From Salaquimonas sp041736675 (GTDB taxonomy: Bacteria; Pseudomonadota; Alphaproteobacteria; Rhizobiales; Rhizobiaceae), in contig JBGSTD010000046.1 in the NCBI GenBank assembly GCA_041736675.1, forward strand, positions 101,395 through 165,394: DNA of 64,000 nucleotides, read 5' to 3'. The notes under the pieces were generated by a model, which saw only the letters and a program-made list of their open reading frames with translations, did no database searches and was not told where the DNA came from. The position numbers were made by a program, and so were the translations under genes. Positions 1-8,780 of the stretch are shown piece after piece; position 1 is the first letter of the stretch; each line of letters starts with the position of its first letter.

Positions 1-1
1 T

Positions 2-1000
2 GATTTCCTCAAGGAAAAAATCCTGACACTTGGCACTTCCGCCTGCCCTCCATACCATCTGGCAATCGTAATCGGCGGTCTTTCTGCCGAGCAGACACTC
101 AAGACCGTGAAACTGGCTTCCACCAAATATCTTGACAGTCTGCCGACAAAGGGTTCTGAGGATGCCCATGCGTTCCGTGACCTGGAAATGGAAGCTGAGG
201 TTCATAAAATGACCCAGCAGCTTGGCGTTGGCGCACAGTTTGGCGGCAAGTATTTCTGTCATGATGTGCGGGTGATACGCCTGCCGCGTCATGGCGCCTC
301 GCTGCCGATAGGACTGGGGGTTTCCTGCTCTGCCGACCGGCAGGCTATGGGAAAAATCACAGCTGAAGGCATATTTCTGGAACAACTCGAATCTGATCCG
401 TCAAAATACCTGCCGGAAATCACAGACGAGCATCTCGACGACAATGTGGTGAAAATCGACCTCAACCAACCGATGAATCAGATCCTCAGCGAACTCTCCA
501 AACATCCTGTAAAGACTCGTCTTTCTCTTACAGGAACCATCATCGTTGCCCGCGATCTTGCCCATTCCAAAATTCGCGAGCGGCTGGAAAACGGCGAAGA
601 AATGCCGCAATATTTCAAGGACCATCCGGTTTATTATGCTGGCCCGGCAAAGACACCAAAAGGCATGGCCTCAGGCTCTTTCGGTCCGACAACTGCTGGA
701 CGCATGGACAGCTATGTTGACCAGTTCCAGTCTTTTGGCGGGTCCATGGTGATGCTGGCCAAGGGCAACCGCTCGCGCCAGGTACGCGATGCCTGCGCCC
801 GTCATGGCGGTTTTTATCTCGGCTCCATCGGTGGCCCTGCTGCCCGTCTTGCCCAGGATTGCATCAAGAAGGTAGACGTCGTCGAATATCCTGAACTGGG
901 AATGGAGGCGATCTGGAAGATCGAGGTTGTTGACTTCCCGGCCTTCATCGTCATAGACGACAAAGGCAACGATTTCTTCAAAGAGCTGAATCTGGGATAA
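2..1000 (+). CDS. fumA: Class I fumarate hydratase, C-terminal part (5' end outside window)
   Basis: The reading frame is open from the left edge and encodes about 333 residues, roughly the last 60% of a class I (iron-sulfur) fumarase, which interconverts fumarate and malate in the TCA cycle. Visible family features are the ACPPYH segment near the start and the HGASLPIGLGVSCSADR segment; by comparison with E. coli FumA the cysteines in these two segments are ligands of the catalytic 4Fe-4S cluster. The GAQFGGKYFCHDVRVIRLPRHG stretch and the GSFGPTTAGRMDSYVD and GSIGGPAA stretches are also typical of this enzyme. A GTG at 107 is an internal codon and not the start. The frame ends in TAA directly before a series of hairpins. 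Confidence 0.95.
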   Translation, partial: DFLKEKILTLGTSACPPYHLAIVIGGLSAEQTLKTVKLASTKYLDSLPTKGSEDAHAFRDLEMEAEVHKMTQQLGVGAQFGGKYFCHDVRVIRLPRHGASLPIGLGVSCSADRQAMGKITAEGIFLEQLESDPSKYLPEITDEHLDDNVVKIDLNQPMNQILSELSKHPVKTRLSLTGTIIVARDLAHSKIRERLENGEEMPQYFKDHPVYYAGPAKTPKGMASGSFGPTTAGRMDSYVDQFQSFGGSMVMLAKGNRSRQVRDACARHGGFYLGSIGGPAARLAQDCIKKVDVVEYPELGMEAIWKIEVVDFPAFIVIDDKGNDFFKELNLG

Positions 1001-1090
1001 AAATTACGCAGTAATTTTACCGTGGCCCGGCAGACAATTTCCAACAGGAAAATGCCGGGGAGGCTTAGGAAGAGAGTCCCGGCTCTCTTC
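1000..1090 (+). terminator. Three successive hairpins after fumarase
   Basis: Three inverted repeats follow the fumarase stop codon. The first pairs AAAATTAC (1000-1007) with GTAATTTT (1011-1018). The second pairs CCCGGCA (1026-1032) with TGCCGGG (1053-1059), with an inner TTTCC/GGAAA pairing. The third pairs GAAGAGAG (1069-1076) with CTCTCTTC (1083-1090). None is followed by a good T-run, so a factor-independent terminator is possible but not proven; they may protect the 3' end of the mRNA. The rest of the gap up to 1248 shows nothing I recognise. Confidence 0.4.
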
Positions 1091-1248
1091 AAGAATGCCC
1101 CTTTATTGCCGCTTCAACATATATACACGTTCCGCACAACCCTTCCGATTAAACATATATCAATTCTCTGCTGATACCCTGTGCAAGTCCGAATTTCCCT
1201 CAGGTCTTCGGCGTCAATGCACATTCGCCTTGAATATGGGGACGCAAG

Positions 1249-1767
1249 ATGAAGTTTATACTTGGCTTAACGGTGGTTGCTGTTGGTGCGAGCTTTCTCA
1301 TCGCGAACAAACTCGATGCCTCGAATTTAACTGCGAACAAGGTGGCCATCGCACCCGATAGCGTTGCCTTTCATTGTGCAAAGGCAATCCCGCAGATTTT
1401 CAGCAAAGCAAAAGAAGCCGGCGACGACTTTGGCGGAATTCCCGAAAGCGTTGCCTTTGCCGGTTTTGACTATGTCACCACAAACTACTGTCTTTGCAAT
1501 CAGGAAAAATTTGGCAATGACCATTCTGCTGCTGAAAAGGAACTGTTCGGGCAATTGGCCGGGCTGAACCTGAAATTATCCTTTTCAAACACAATCGGCA
1601 AAAAATACCGCGAGGAACTCAAGCAGGAAGGCCAGACGATCTTCAAAAAAAACAGCGGCCTATTTAAACTGCAACCGGCATGGCTCAAACAAACCAATGA
1701 TATTTTCCGAACGTGCAAGGAGGAACAGAAAATCCGGGGCAATCTTATATCGCAAATTTTAAAATAG
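1249..1767 (+). CDS. Small secreted protein of unknown function
   Basis: This 172-residue protein starts with a hydrophobic N-terminal segment (residues 2-20, KFILGLTVVAVGASFLIA) that looks like a signal peptide or anchor. The remainder is hydrophilic and rich in lysine, with cysteines at about residues 43, 85, 87 and 163 that could form disulfides in the periplasm. A GGGGA ribosome-binding site lies about 8 bases before the ATG. I recognise no family. It stands in a run of four unknown secreted or membrane proteins on the same strand; the gaps are too wide to be sure of an operon. Confidence 0.7.
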   Translation: MKFILGLTVVAVGASFLIANKLDASNLTANKVAIAPDSVAFHCAKAIPQIFSKAKEAGDDFGGIPESVAFAGFDYVTTNYCLCNQEKFGNDHSAAEKELFGQLAGLNLKLSFSNTIGKKYREELKQEGQTIFKKNSGLFKLQPAWLKQTNDIFRTCKEEQKIRGNLISQILK

Positions 1768-1817
1768 ACAGTTTCTGAAACCGGGTTTCATGAGATCTGG
1801 TTCGTACAACCAAAGGC

Positions 1818-2390
1818 ATGATCGAACAGATGATCCCAAGCTTCTCCTCCATCTTCGGACTCGGAATGGTTATCGCCCTGGTGGGCTTTATCTACAAGCG
1901 TGATGCAATTCACTGGGAATATGTTGCAAACGGCTACAGGCGCAATTGGACGACACCCATCAAGGAGCGCTGGGGCAGCGCTGTGCTTTACGGCAAGTTC
2001 ACAGCATCCAAATCCTACAACGGAATTCTGAAAATCGGAATTTTCCCCGATGGCTTTGCGATGCGGGTCATGTTTCCGCCTATTGCACTGTTTTGCAAAC
2101 CGATCTTCATTCCCTATCGTGACATTCTTGGCTGGAACCAGACGTGGTATATCAATGACGAGACAGTCGAACTTGAATTGAAGCATGCTCCCGAGGTCAA
2201 GATCGTCATGCCCCGCAGCCAGGTGGAATGGATGAAGGAAAGCGCCGGAGCGCAATTAAGGCTGATGAATGAGCCCTCGCCTCACAAGGACAAGCCTGTT
2301 TTCTGGTATTGGATCATCATCGCACAGGGTGTGATGGCAGTATTGCTGATATTTTTCCTGTTGTACAAGTATCTGACCTGGCCGAATTAG
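1818..2390 (+). CDS. Membrane protein of unknown function
   Basis: The 190-residue product has a transmembrane helix near the N-terminus (about residues 8-24) and a second one near the C-terminus (about residues 162-182), with a soluble domain of about 130 residues between them. The central part contains a run of aromatic residues and the motif MPRSQVEWMKE. No catalytic motif or known family is evident. The gene lies 50 bases after the preceding unknown gene and 118 bases before the next one. Confidence 0.7.
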   Translation: MIEQMIPSFSSIFGLGMVIALVGFIYKRDAIHWEYVANGYRRNWTTPIKERWGSAVLYGKFTASKSYNGILKIGIFPDGFAMRVMFPPIALFCKPIFIPYRDILGWNQTWYINDETVELELKHAPEVKIVMPRSQVEWMKESAGAQLRLMNEPSPHKDKPVFWYWIIIAQGVMAVLLIFFLLYKYLTWPN

Positions 2391-2508
2391 ACCGAGGGCG
2401 TGAATAAGAAACAGAGCCGGGTTGAGCAAAATCCTTGGCGATAAGGTTGTCTGCTTTACATTTTCATAATCAGCCCGTGCTATTCTTCGCGCAAATGCGG
2501 GGGAACAT

Positions 2509-4362
2509 ATGCGTTACTTGTTTTCAAATTTGTGGCTGTTAATCCTGGCAATCCTGTCTGCATTGGTGATCATTGGTCCCGAACTCGGAATGATTGCAGC
2601 GATCAGCGTGATAGGCATTCCACTTGCAATCGCTTATTGGGCAATTCCCGCCCTTTTCATGGTCCTCCTCATAATCAGGATTTTATATCTTTTTCTGCCG
2701 CTGCAAGGCGCGGCCGCACTATTGCTGGCAATTGCAGCATGCGCAGTGCTTCTTGCGGTTCCGCCGTTCCTGATCAATGGCAAGATCAAATCCAGCGCGT
2801 ATGCATATGTAGCGCAGGACCATAATGAACTCATGCTGCCAATCACCGCAAAGTCGATTGCAGTGCGCCGCGCCCTGCGTTTCGACAAGGCTACAACACG
2901 CTGCGATGGATTTTGCATGCATGCATTGCTTACCGGAACAGCTGAGAAAGTACTGGTTGTCGATACAAAGACCATTGATCAGCCAATCAATCTCGATGAA
3001 CTGGCCGAGGAATTCAGCCTGGAAAAACGGTCCATCTGCCCTCAAATGCAATTAAAGTCCGGTTATCATGACCTTGACCTGAGAACAGCCAATAAAACCC
3101 GGGAAAGATCTGCAAGTCCGCTTGAGGAAATGAACCTTCGCATTTCAAACGGTGAATGCCTGGTTTCCCGGCAGACAACATTGGCAGCGGCAGACATCAT
3201 CATTTCAGAAGGCCGCATTCATGCCCAGGCAAGACGGGCACTAAATTCCGGTTTCAGCCTTACCACCGATGCTGTTACTGCTGACCGCATCACCATCCAT
3301 GACAATTCGAGGAAAAATGGATCGGTCGCCGAAATCTATCGCTGGACCGGCGTGCAATACTCGCCCTTGGGCCTTTTCCTTCTGCCGGCTCCGCAGTTCA
3401 TCTACGCATTTGAAATGAGAATGGGTTGGTGGCGCGAGGGTGGCCGGATCAATATCCCCACCAAATTTTATGAAAAGACAGACTGGGAAGGCTTTCTAAC
3501 CAAGACGCTCGGGTTCAACCTTGCCCTTGACGGAGTCAAATCAGCCGAGGGTATACAGATAAAAATGAAGTCTGTTCTTGCAGAGCACCGCCCGCCAACC
3601 CGCGATGAATGGGCGTTGTTTTCAACCTATTTCGACCGCATAGGCATTGGAGCAAACACCTCAATCAGCAAGGCAGACTTTGATGTTGCGCTCGCCATGT
3701 TGCAACGCAGCGATTATCCACCTGTCCCCCGGCTCTACAATGTTTCACGGTTTGCGGAAAAAAACGCCTCGCCTGAAGAGTTTGGTTTGTTGGCCGAAGC
3801 TCTCTTCAAAAGGATGGCAACCGGCCAAACCTGGGCAAACGAACTCGATGTTGATCTGCCTGAGAACATCAAGCAATTGTCAGTTGGCATAAACTCATTG
3901 CCCGATGCCGCACTCCAACCGCATTTTGACAGATTGGCCATACTGGCATCGGATCCGGCTGTGCAGGTTCATGGATACCAGACACTGCAAAAGCTCCATC
4001 TTTTCGGTGATCGCGCCGTACCCACCTTGCTGGGACTCATGAACAAGGGACTTTCAGGCGGAGACAAGTTCTTTCGGGACAATACCTACCAGCACCCTTA
4101 TCTCGCAGGCATTGGCGGATTGTGTATTGCCGGAGAAAACGCTGCATCAGCATTGCCGGAACTTAAAAGAATGTTTGAGGCTGCAAACGTGCCTTTGTTT
4201 TCATCCTATGGAAGACTGTATGTGGCTACACTTGTCAGAATGGGCGAGGATCCCGAAAAACTGTGGCCGCAATTTTCCGCAGCCAACAGCAATCAGACCC
4301 GCAAGAATTATGACGCAACAATACGACGGGCACTATCAAAAAAACCCGATTGCAGCTTTTGA
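2509..4362 (+). CDS. Large membrane-anchored protein, HEAT-like C-terminus, function unknown
   Basis: The 617-residue product begins with three to four closely packed hydrophobic helices (about residues 5-95), followed by a long soluble region that is probably periplasmic. Cysteines cluster near residues 130-135 and near 185 and 220. The last 150 residues are helical and repetitive (for example VQVHGYQTLQKLHLFGDRAV and the downstream leucine-rich helices), resembling HEAT-type repeats. A GGGGGAAC ribosome-binding site precedes the ATG. I do not recognise the family; the HEAT-like reading is an impression from the pattern and not a match. Confidence 0.7.
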   Translation: MRYLFSNLWLLILAILSALVIIGPELGMIAAISVIGIPLAIAYWAIPALFMVLLIIRILYLFLPLQGAAALLLAIAACAVLLAVPPFLINGKIKSSAYAYVAQDHNELMLPITAKSIAVRRALRFDKATTRCDGFCMHALLTGTAEKVLVVDTKTIDQPINLDELAEEFSLEKRSICPQMQLKSGYHDLDLRTANKTRERSASPLEEMNLRISNGECLVSRQTTLAAADIIISEGRIHAQARRALNSGFSLTTDAVTADRITIHDNSRKNGSVAEIYRWTGVQYSPLGLFLLPAPQFIYAFEMRMGWWREGGRINIPTKFYEKTDWEGFLTKTLGFNLALDGVKSAEGIQIKMKSVLAEHRPPTRDEWALFSTYFDRIGIGANTSISKADFDVALAMLQRSDYPPVPRLYNVSRFAEKNASPEEFGLLAEALFKRMATGQTWANELDVDLPENIKQLSVGINSLPDAALQPHFDRLAILASDPAVQVHGYQTLQKLHLFGDRAVPTLLGLMNKGLSGGDKFFRDNTYQHPYLAGIGGLCIAGENAASALPELKRMFEAANVPLFSSYGRLYVATLVRMGEDPEKLWPQFSAANSNQTRKNYDATIRRALSKKPDCSF

Positions 4363-4421
4363 TCATTTTGGTAGTTTCCTGAATTATTTTCAGCGTCTCT
4401 TGAAGGGGGAAGGTAGTTCAA

Positions 4422-4772
4422 ATGCGAAAGGTAACGATGTTTTTCGGCTGCATGTGTTCACTATCTTTCCTGATATTATTCGTACCGACAGGGTCCACAG
4501 CAAAGACTGCAAGTTGCGACATTCGATTTCAAAGAATTGTAGCGACCGGTAAAAAGCTTGAAGCAAGGGATCAGGCGCTGCGAGGACCAGAAAAAATTGC
4601 TGAGCGATGCAAGCATATCAAACAGCATGTCCTGCCAAAATACAGCCAAATGCAAAAAGAGTGGAACCAGAATATTGCGACCTGTGAAGGCTCCATTGGC
4701 CCTGTCTTAAACAGCGTGCTGGAAAACAATATTCAAGCGCAAAAGAGCTTTTTAAGAGATAAATGCAAATAA
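4422..4772 (+). CDS. Small secreted cysteine-containing protein, function unknown
   Basis: The 116-residue product starts with a clear signal peptide (residues 1-26, cleavage probably after GSTA), followed by a charged, helical, lysine-rich domain of about 90 residues. Four cysteines remain after cleavage, which would allow disulfides in the periplasm. A GAAGG ribosome-binding site lies before the ATG. It is the last gene of the left-hand group of unknown exported proteins and converges on the aminotransferase gene, from which it is separated by 17 bases. Confidence 0.65.
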   Translation: MRKVTMFFGCMCSLSFLILFVPTGSTAKTASCDIRFQRIVATGKKLEARDQALRGPEKIAERCKHIKQHVLPKYSQMQKEWNQNIATCEGSIGPVLNSVLENNIQAQKSFLRDKCK

Positions 4773-4789
4773 GGCGAAAACATTGCTGC

Positions 4790-6001
4790 TCAGGCGAGCG
4801 TCCGCAGCAAATCACCCAGTCGCGCAATTCCCTCGTCAATCATCGCTTCGCTTGGTCGCGAGAAATTGAGCCGAATGGTATTTGATCCCGAGCCATCAGC
4901 AAAAAATGCCTTGCCCGGCACAAAAGCGACCCGCTTATCCTTCAGCGATTGAGCGAGCAACTCAGCACCGTCAAGATGTTGCGGCAGTGTCAGCCAGACA
5001 AACATGCCCCCTTCGGGACGGGACCAGGAAACTGTTTTTGGCATATGCTTTTCCAGTGCTGCCAGCATTCTGTCCCGACGCGCCTGGTACACCGCCCGAA
5101 GTTTGGGCACATGATCGTCAAAGATCCGGCGCGCAACCTGATTGATTGCCATTTGGTTGATTGTCGAGGAATGCAGATCGGAAGCCTGTTTCATGAGGAC
5201 AAGGCGAACGATCACCGATTTGGCAGCGCAAATCCAGCCAACCCGCAATCCGGGCGCCAAGGTCTTGGAAAAGCTGCCACAATAAAGCGTCCGGGCTTCC
5301 TCAATGCTGCCCTTTTGAGCTATTTCCATCGCCAGAATGGGAGGGATAGCCTCACCGTCAAAACGCAATGACTGATAGGCGGCATCCTCGATGATCGCGA
5401 TATCGAGCTCATCTGCCAGCTTCAAAATGTTTTCCCGCTCACCTTTGCCGAGCGTTTCGCCGGTTGGATTGGCAAAATCGACAGACATATAAGCAAACTT
5501 TACCCGTCCGCCTTTTTCCGCAGCTGCCTGCCGGTAGTCTTCCGCAGCACGGTTTCCCTTGGCAATCAGGCGGTCGTAATTCGGCTCATAGGCGTTGAAA
5601 GCGCCGAGCGCACCCATATAGGTCGGCCAATTCACCAACGCCGTGTCGCCAGGAGAAAGGAACAGTTTGCCGAGGTAATCAAGACCTTGCTGCGAACCTG
5701 AAGTGATCAGGATATTGTCCAAGTCGCACGGGATTCCAAGTTTTCCCATTTCTCCGGCAATCCATTCGCGAAGCGGCTTATATCCTTCGCTGACAGAATA
5801 TTGCAGCGCGGTGTCGCTTTGCCCTTCTTCAAACATGTCACCAAAAGCCAGCTTGAATTCGGCAACCGGAAATAGATCCGGATCAGGAATCCCTCCGGCA
5901 AAAGAGATAATGTCCGGCTGATCGAGCAATTTCAGCAGTTCGCGAATCTCCGACGCCTTCATCCGCGATGTGCGGCTGGCAAAAACCTGTTCCCAATTCA
6001 T
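4790..6001 (-). CDS. PLP-dependent aminotransferase, class I/II (LysN/ARO8-like)
   Basis: This is a 403-residue fold-type I aminotransferase. The SFAGGIPDPDLFP motif near residue 32, the substrate-binding NPTGE motif, and the lysine that carries PLP in SFSKTLAPGLRVGW are all present. The family (2-aminoadipate transaminase or aromatic aminotransferase type, related to the catalytic half of MocR regulators) moves amino groups between amino acids and 2-oxo acids in the cytoplasm; the substrate cannot be told from sequence. The ATG at 6001 is chosen because a GGGAG ribosome-binding site lies 8 bases upstream; an in-frame GTG at 6046 has none. A perfect inverted repeat sits upstream at 6060-6092. 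Confidence 0.9.
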   Translation of the reverse strand: MNWEQVFASRTSRMKASEIRELLKLLDQPDIISFAGGIPDPDLFPVAEFKLAFGDMFEEGQSDTALQYSVSEGYKPLREWIAGEMGKLGIPCDLDNILITSGSQQGLDYLGKLFLSPGDTALVNWPTYMGALGAFNAYEPNYDRLIAKGNRAAEDYRQAAAEKGGRVKFAYMSVDFANPTGETLGKGERENILKLADELDIAIIEDAAYQSLRFDGEAIPPILAMEIAQKGSIEEARTLYCGSFSKTLAPGLRVGWICAAKSVIVRLVLMKQASDLHSSTINQMAINQVARRIFDDHVPKLRAVYQARRDRMLAALEKHMPKTVSWSRPEGGMFVWLTLPQHLDGAELLAQSLKDKRVAFVPGKAFFADGSGSNTIRLNFSRPSEAMIDEGIARLGDLLRTLA

Positions 6002-6059
6002 TTGTTTTTCTCCCGGCAAAGGCGCACCGCCCAAATATGGAGCCACATTATTCCTGAAT

Positions 6060-6092
6060 CCAATTTAGGTCAACAATACTGACCTAAATTGG
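6060..6092. promoter_or_regulatory. Perfect 13-bp inverted repeat, probable operator
   Basis: CCAATTTAGGTCA (6060-6072) and TGACCTAAATTGG (6080-6092) are exact reverse complements separated by 7 bases. The repeat lies between the divergent aminotransferase (start 6001) and zinc-ribbon gene (start 6181). There is no T-run, so it is not a terminator. The symmetry and position fit a binding site for a dimeric regulator such as a GntR- or Lrp-type protein; which regulator is not shown by the sequence. Confidence 0.7.
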
Positions 6093-6180
6093 AGACAATA
6101 TTTTGACTGCAGTTCCGGCTTTAAATGTTGAAAACGTTGGCAACTCGACCCACATGGATAATAAAATAATGGAGAAACAG

Positions 6181-6510
6181 ATGAAGTGTCCAATCGATGG
6201 TGAAGTTCTTTTGATGACAGCCAGAAATGGCGTTGAAATAGACTATTGCCCGTCTTGCCGTGGTGTATGGCTGGATCGGGGGGAACTCGACAAGATTATT
6301 GAGCGCGCCGCCACGGCAGGCGATTCAGATTTAAATCCGGAGGTTCAAGTCATTTCGGCTAGACGCGATGATCGCGATGATGAAGACGATAAAAGGGAGC
6401 GCAAGGATGGCAAGAAACGCCATAAACGCGATCACGACGATGATCGTCCGGTTCATTACAGAAAATCAAGGGATCATGCATCTTTCATAAAGGAACTGTT
6501 CGATTTCTGA
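6181..6510 (+). CDS. Zinc-ribbon (zf-TFIIB) domain protein
   Basis: The 109-residue product opens with a compact zinc ribbon: MKCPIDGE near residue 3 and YCPSCRGVWLDRGEL at about residues 22-36 supply cysteines for a metal. The C-terminal half is very charged, rich in Asp, Arg, Lys and His, and ends in SFIKELFDF. Proteins of this kind are widespread and small, without a settled function. The ATG at 6181 is chosen because GGAGAAACAG lies directly before it; an in-frame TTG at 6103 has no better signal. It is transcribed divergently from the aminotransferase. Confidence 0.85.
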   Translation: MKCPIDGEVLLMTARNGVEIDYCPSCRGVWLDRGELDKIIERAATAGDSDLNPEVQVISARRDDRDDEDDKRERKDGKKRHKRDHDDDRPVHYRKSRDHASFIKELFDF

Positions 6511-6558
6511 AATGGAAAGGTCCATGGCGGAAACAGACCATTGACCACCAGTTGAACC

Positions 6559-7638
6559 ATGCATAGGTTTAACACTGGAAAAACCGGCTTTAAGTGGAAC
6601 CTTGTCTTGTCCGAAATATTGCACCCGTCAGAATCACACAGCGCCAACGGACTCGTTGATCCGTTTGGCAGAATGGTTTCTTATCTGCGCGTATCTGTGA
6701 CTGACCGGTGCGACTTTCGCTGTGTCTACTGCATGGCCGAAGACATGACGTTCCTACCAAAAAAAGACCTCTTGTCGCTTGAGGAACTGGATCGTCTTTG
6801 CAGTGTCTTTATAGCAAAAGGCGTTCGCAAGCTGCGCTTGACAGGAGGTGAACCGCTCGTTCGTCGCGGCATCATGGAACTGGTCCGCTCTCTTGGCCGG
6901 CACGTTGAAAGCGGTGCGCTGGAAGAACTGACCCTGACAACCAATGGCTCGCAATTGCACCGTTTTGCCGACGAACTGCATGATTGTGGGGTTCGCAGGA
7001 TCAATGTCTCTCTTGATACACTCGATGCTGACAAATTTGCAAAGATCACCCGCTGGGGGCGGCTCGAACAGGTGATGAAGTCTCTTGATGCTGCCAAAAG
7101 CGCCGGGCTTCAGGTAAAAATCAATGCAGTGGCCTTGAAGGGTGTAAATGAGCATGAAATCGACGAAATGGTGCACTGGGCACATGGCGAAGGGTACGAT
7201 TTTACCCTGATCGAAACAATGCCGCTCGGCGAGATAGACGAAGACCGCACAGAACAATACCTGCCATTGTCGCTGGTGCGTCAGCGCCTCGAAGAAAACC
7301 ATACGCTGGAACCAATTGCTTACAAAACCGGTGGCCCTGCCCGTTACTACAGCGTTAAGGAAACCGGTGGACGCCTTGGGTTCATCACCCCGATGACACA
7401 TAATTTCTGCGAAAGCTGCAATCGCGTTCGCCTGACCTGCACGGGCACCCTGTTCATGTGCCTGGGTCAGGAGGATGCAGCGGATCTGCGCGCACCGCTA
7501 CGCGCCTCAGAAGGCGATGAACTGGTTTCAAGGGCCATTGACGAGGCAATCAGCAGAAAACCGAAAGGCCACGACTTCATTATCGACCGGACATCAAGAC
7601 CGTCTGTCGGACGTCACATGAGCACCACCGGCGGTTAG
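6559..7638 (+). CDS. moaA: GTP 3',8-cyclase MoaA
   Basis: This radical SAM enzyme carries out the first step of molybdenum cofactor synthesis, turning GTP into 3',8-cyclo-GTP. The N-terminal cluster motif CDFRCVYC binds the SAM-linked 4Fe-4S cluster, LRLTGGEPLVR is the SAM-binding strand, and the C-terminal cluster is supplied by CESCNRVRLTCTG. The protein ends in the conserved Gly-Gly (STTGG). At 359 residues it is slightly longer than usual, so the true start may lie further in. It opens a region that also holds fdhD, mobA, mobB and moeA, although two transporter genes stand between. Confidence 0.97.
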   Translation: MHRFNTGKTGFKWNLVLSEILHPSESHSANGLVDPFGRMVSYLRVSVTDRCDFRCVYCMAEDMTFLPKKDLLSLEELDRLCSVFIAKGVRKLRLTGGEPLVRRGIMELVRSLGRHVESGALEELTLTTNGSQLHRFADELHDCGVRRINVSLDTLDADKFAKITRWGRLEQVMKSLDAAKSAGLQVKINAVALKGVNEHEIDEMVHWAHGEGYDFTLIETMPLGEIDEDRTEQYLPLSLVRQRLEENHTLEPIAYKTGGPARYYSVKETGGRLGFITPMTHNFCESCNRVRLTCTGTLFMCLGQEDAADLRAPLRASEGDELVSRAIDEAISRKPKGHDFIIDRTSRPSVGRHMSTTGG

Positions 7639-7789
7639 CCAAAGATCGCATCATTTCGTCAATAGGGAACTCCAAACTCGAAAATCATGGGTGCCATGCG
7701 TCTCGTGATAAAGCCATGCGTTTATATGGGGTGACATTCGCGTTGTCTGTGATAGGGCTGAATAACAATTTAAATTCAGGTATTCGAAA

Positions 7790-8725
7790 TTGTCAGCAGA
7801 AACCCCTCTAAAATCAGCAATACAGCCGGCAAGTCACGCGGAAAACCTGAAAGGCGCAGCCTATATGGTGCTCGCCATGGCCGGATTCACGATAAATGAC
7901 ACATTTGTGAAAAGCGTCGGCCATACGCTGAACCTTGGACAAACCTTGTTTATCAGGGGATGTTTTGCCTGCCTGACAATATTTATTGTCGCATATTTCA
8001 TGGGGCAACTAAGGCCACTGCGCACAATCATGACCAAGCCGGTCTTTTTACGCGCCTTGGGTGAAATGCTGGCGACTTATACATTTGTATTGGCATTGTT
8101 TCACATACCCATTGCCAATGTTTCTGCCATATTTCAGGTTTTGCCTTTGGCATTGACCCTTTACGCCGCGTTTTTCCTGCGTGAACATGTAGGTTGGCGC
8201 AGACTTCTGGCAATAATGATCGGATTTGGCGGCGTCCTGCTGATCATTCGCCCGGGAACAGACGGTTTCACCATTTATTCAATCATGGTTCTGGTGTCTG
8301 TTGCAGGATCGGTTGTTCGTGACATTGCAACCCGGCACGTGCCAAAATCCGTTCCGAGCCTGATGATAACCCTGATGACAGCCTTCGGGGTGACTGTGAT
8401 GGGTGGGATTACAGCGCTCAGCGAACCATGGAATCCGGTTGGAGTTCGGGAAATCCTGATGCTGGCCGCCACTTCCGTTTTTCTGGTTATTGGCTATTTC
8501 AGCGTCGTAAACGCGATGCGGGACGGCGATATCGGTTTCGTCTCGCCATTTCGATATAGCGTGCTATTGTTTTCCATATTCAGTGGTATTGTTATTTTTC
8601 AGGAAATTCCCGACAAATACACAATATTGGGTTCATTGATCATTGTCGGCTCAGGGATCTATACCCTTTACCGCGAAAGAATGGTCCACAAACAAAAAAT
8701 TACCCAACCTCCCGTTCGAACCTGA
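7790..8725 (+). CDS. EamA/DMT-family transporter
   Basis: The 311-residue product has about ten hydrophobic helices arranged as two EamA-type halves, as in the drug/metabolite transporter superfamily. The start is TTG at 7790 in a hydrophilic leader of about 25 residues before the first helix. The DMT family exports metabolites or drugs through the inner membrane; the substrate is unknown. It precedes the MFS transporter by 55 bases on the same strand, so the two may be transcribed together. Confidence 0.9.
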   Translation: MSAETPLKSAIQPASHAENLKGAAYMVLAMAGFTINDTFVKSVGHTLNLGQTLFIRGCFACLTIFIVAYFMGQLRPLRTIMTKPVFLRALGEMLATYTFVLALFHIPIANVSAIFQVLPLALTLYAAFFLREHVGWRRLLAIMIGFGGVLLIIRPGTDGFTIYSIMVLVSVAGSVVRDIATRHVPKSVPSLMITLMTAFGVTVMGGITALSEPWNPVGVREILMLAATSVFLVIGYFSVVNAMRDGDIGFVSPFRYSVLLFSIFSGIVIFQEIPDKYTILGSLIIVGSGIYTLYRERMVHKQKITQPPVRT

Positions 8726-8780
8726 TTTTAGCCCAGGTTCTCCAGAGCCGATATTGATTGATTGAGGCAAAAGGATTGAA

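Noticed and set aside
34..49. Sigma-54-like TGGCAC-N5-CCTGC inside the fumarase gene
   Set aside because: It has the right spacing but lies in the middle of a coding region with no downstream operon start and a poor -12 element.
1095..1361. An 88-codon frame overlapping the start of the secreted protein gene
   Set aside because: It has no ribosome-binding site, no domain and runs through the signal peptide of the better-supported gene in another frame.
7700..7730. Direct repeat GCCATGCGT in the moaA/DMT gap
   Set aside because: Only nine bases, two copies, and no symmetry or operator-like position; likely chance.
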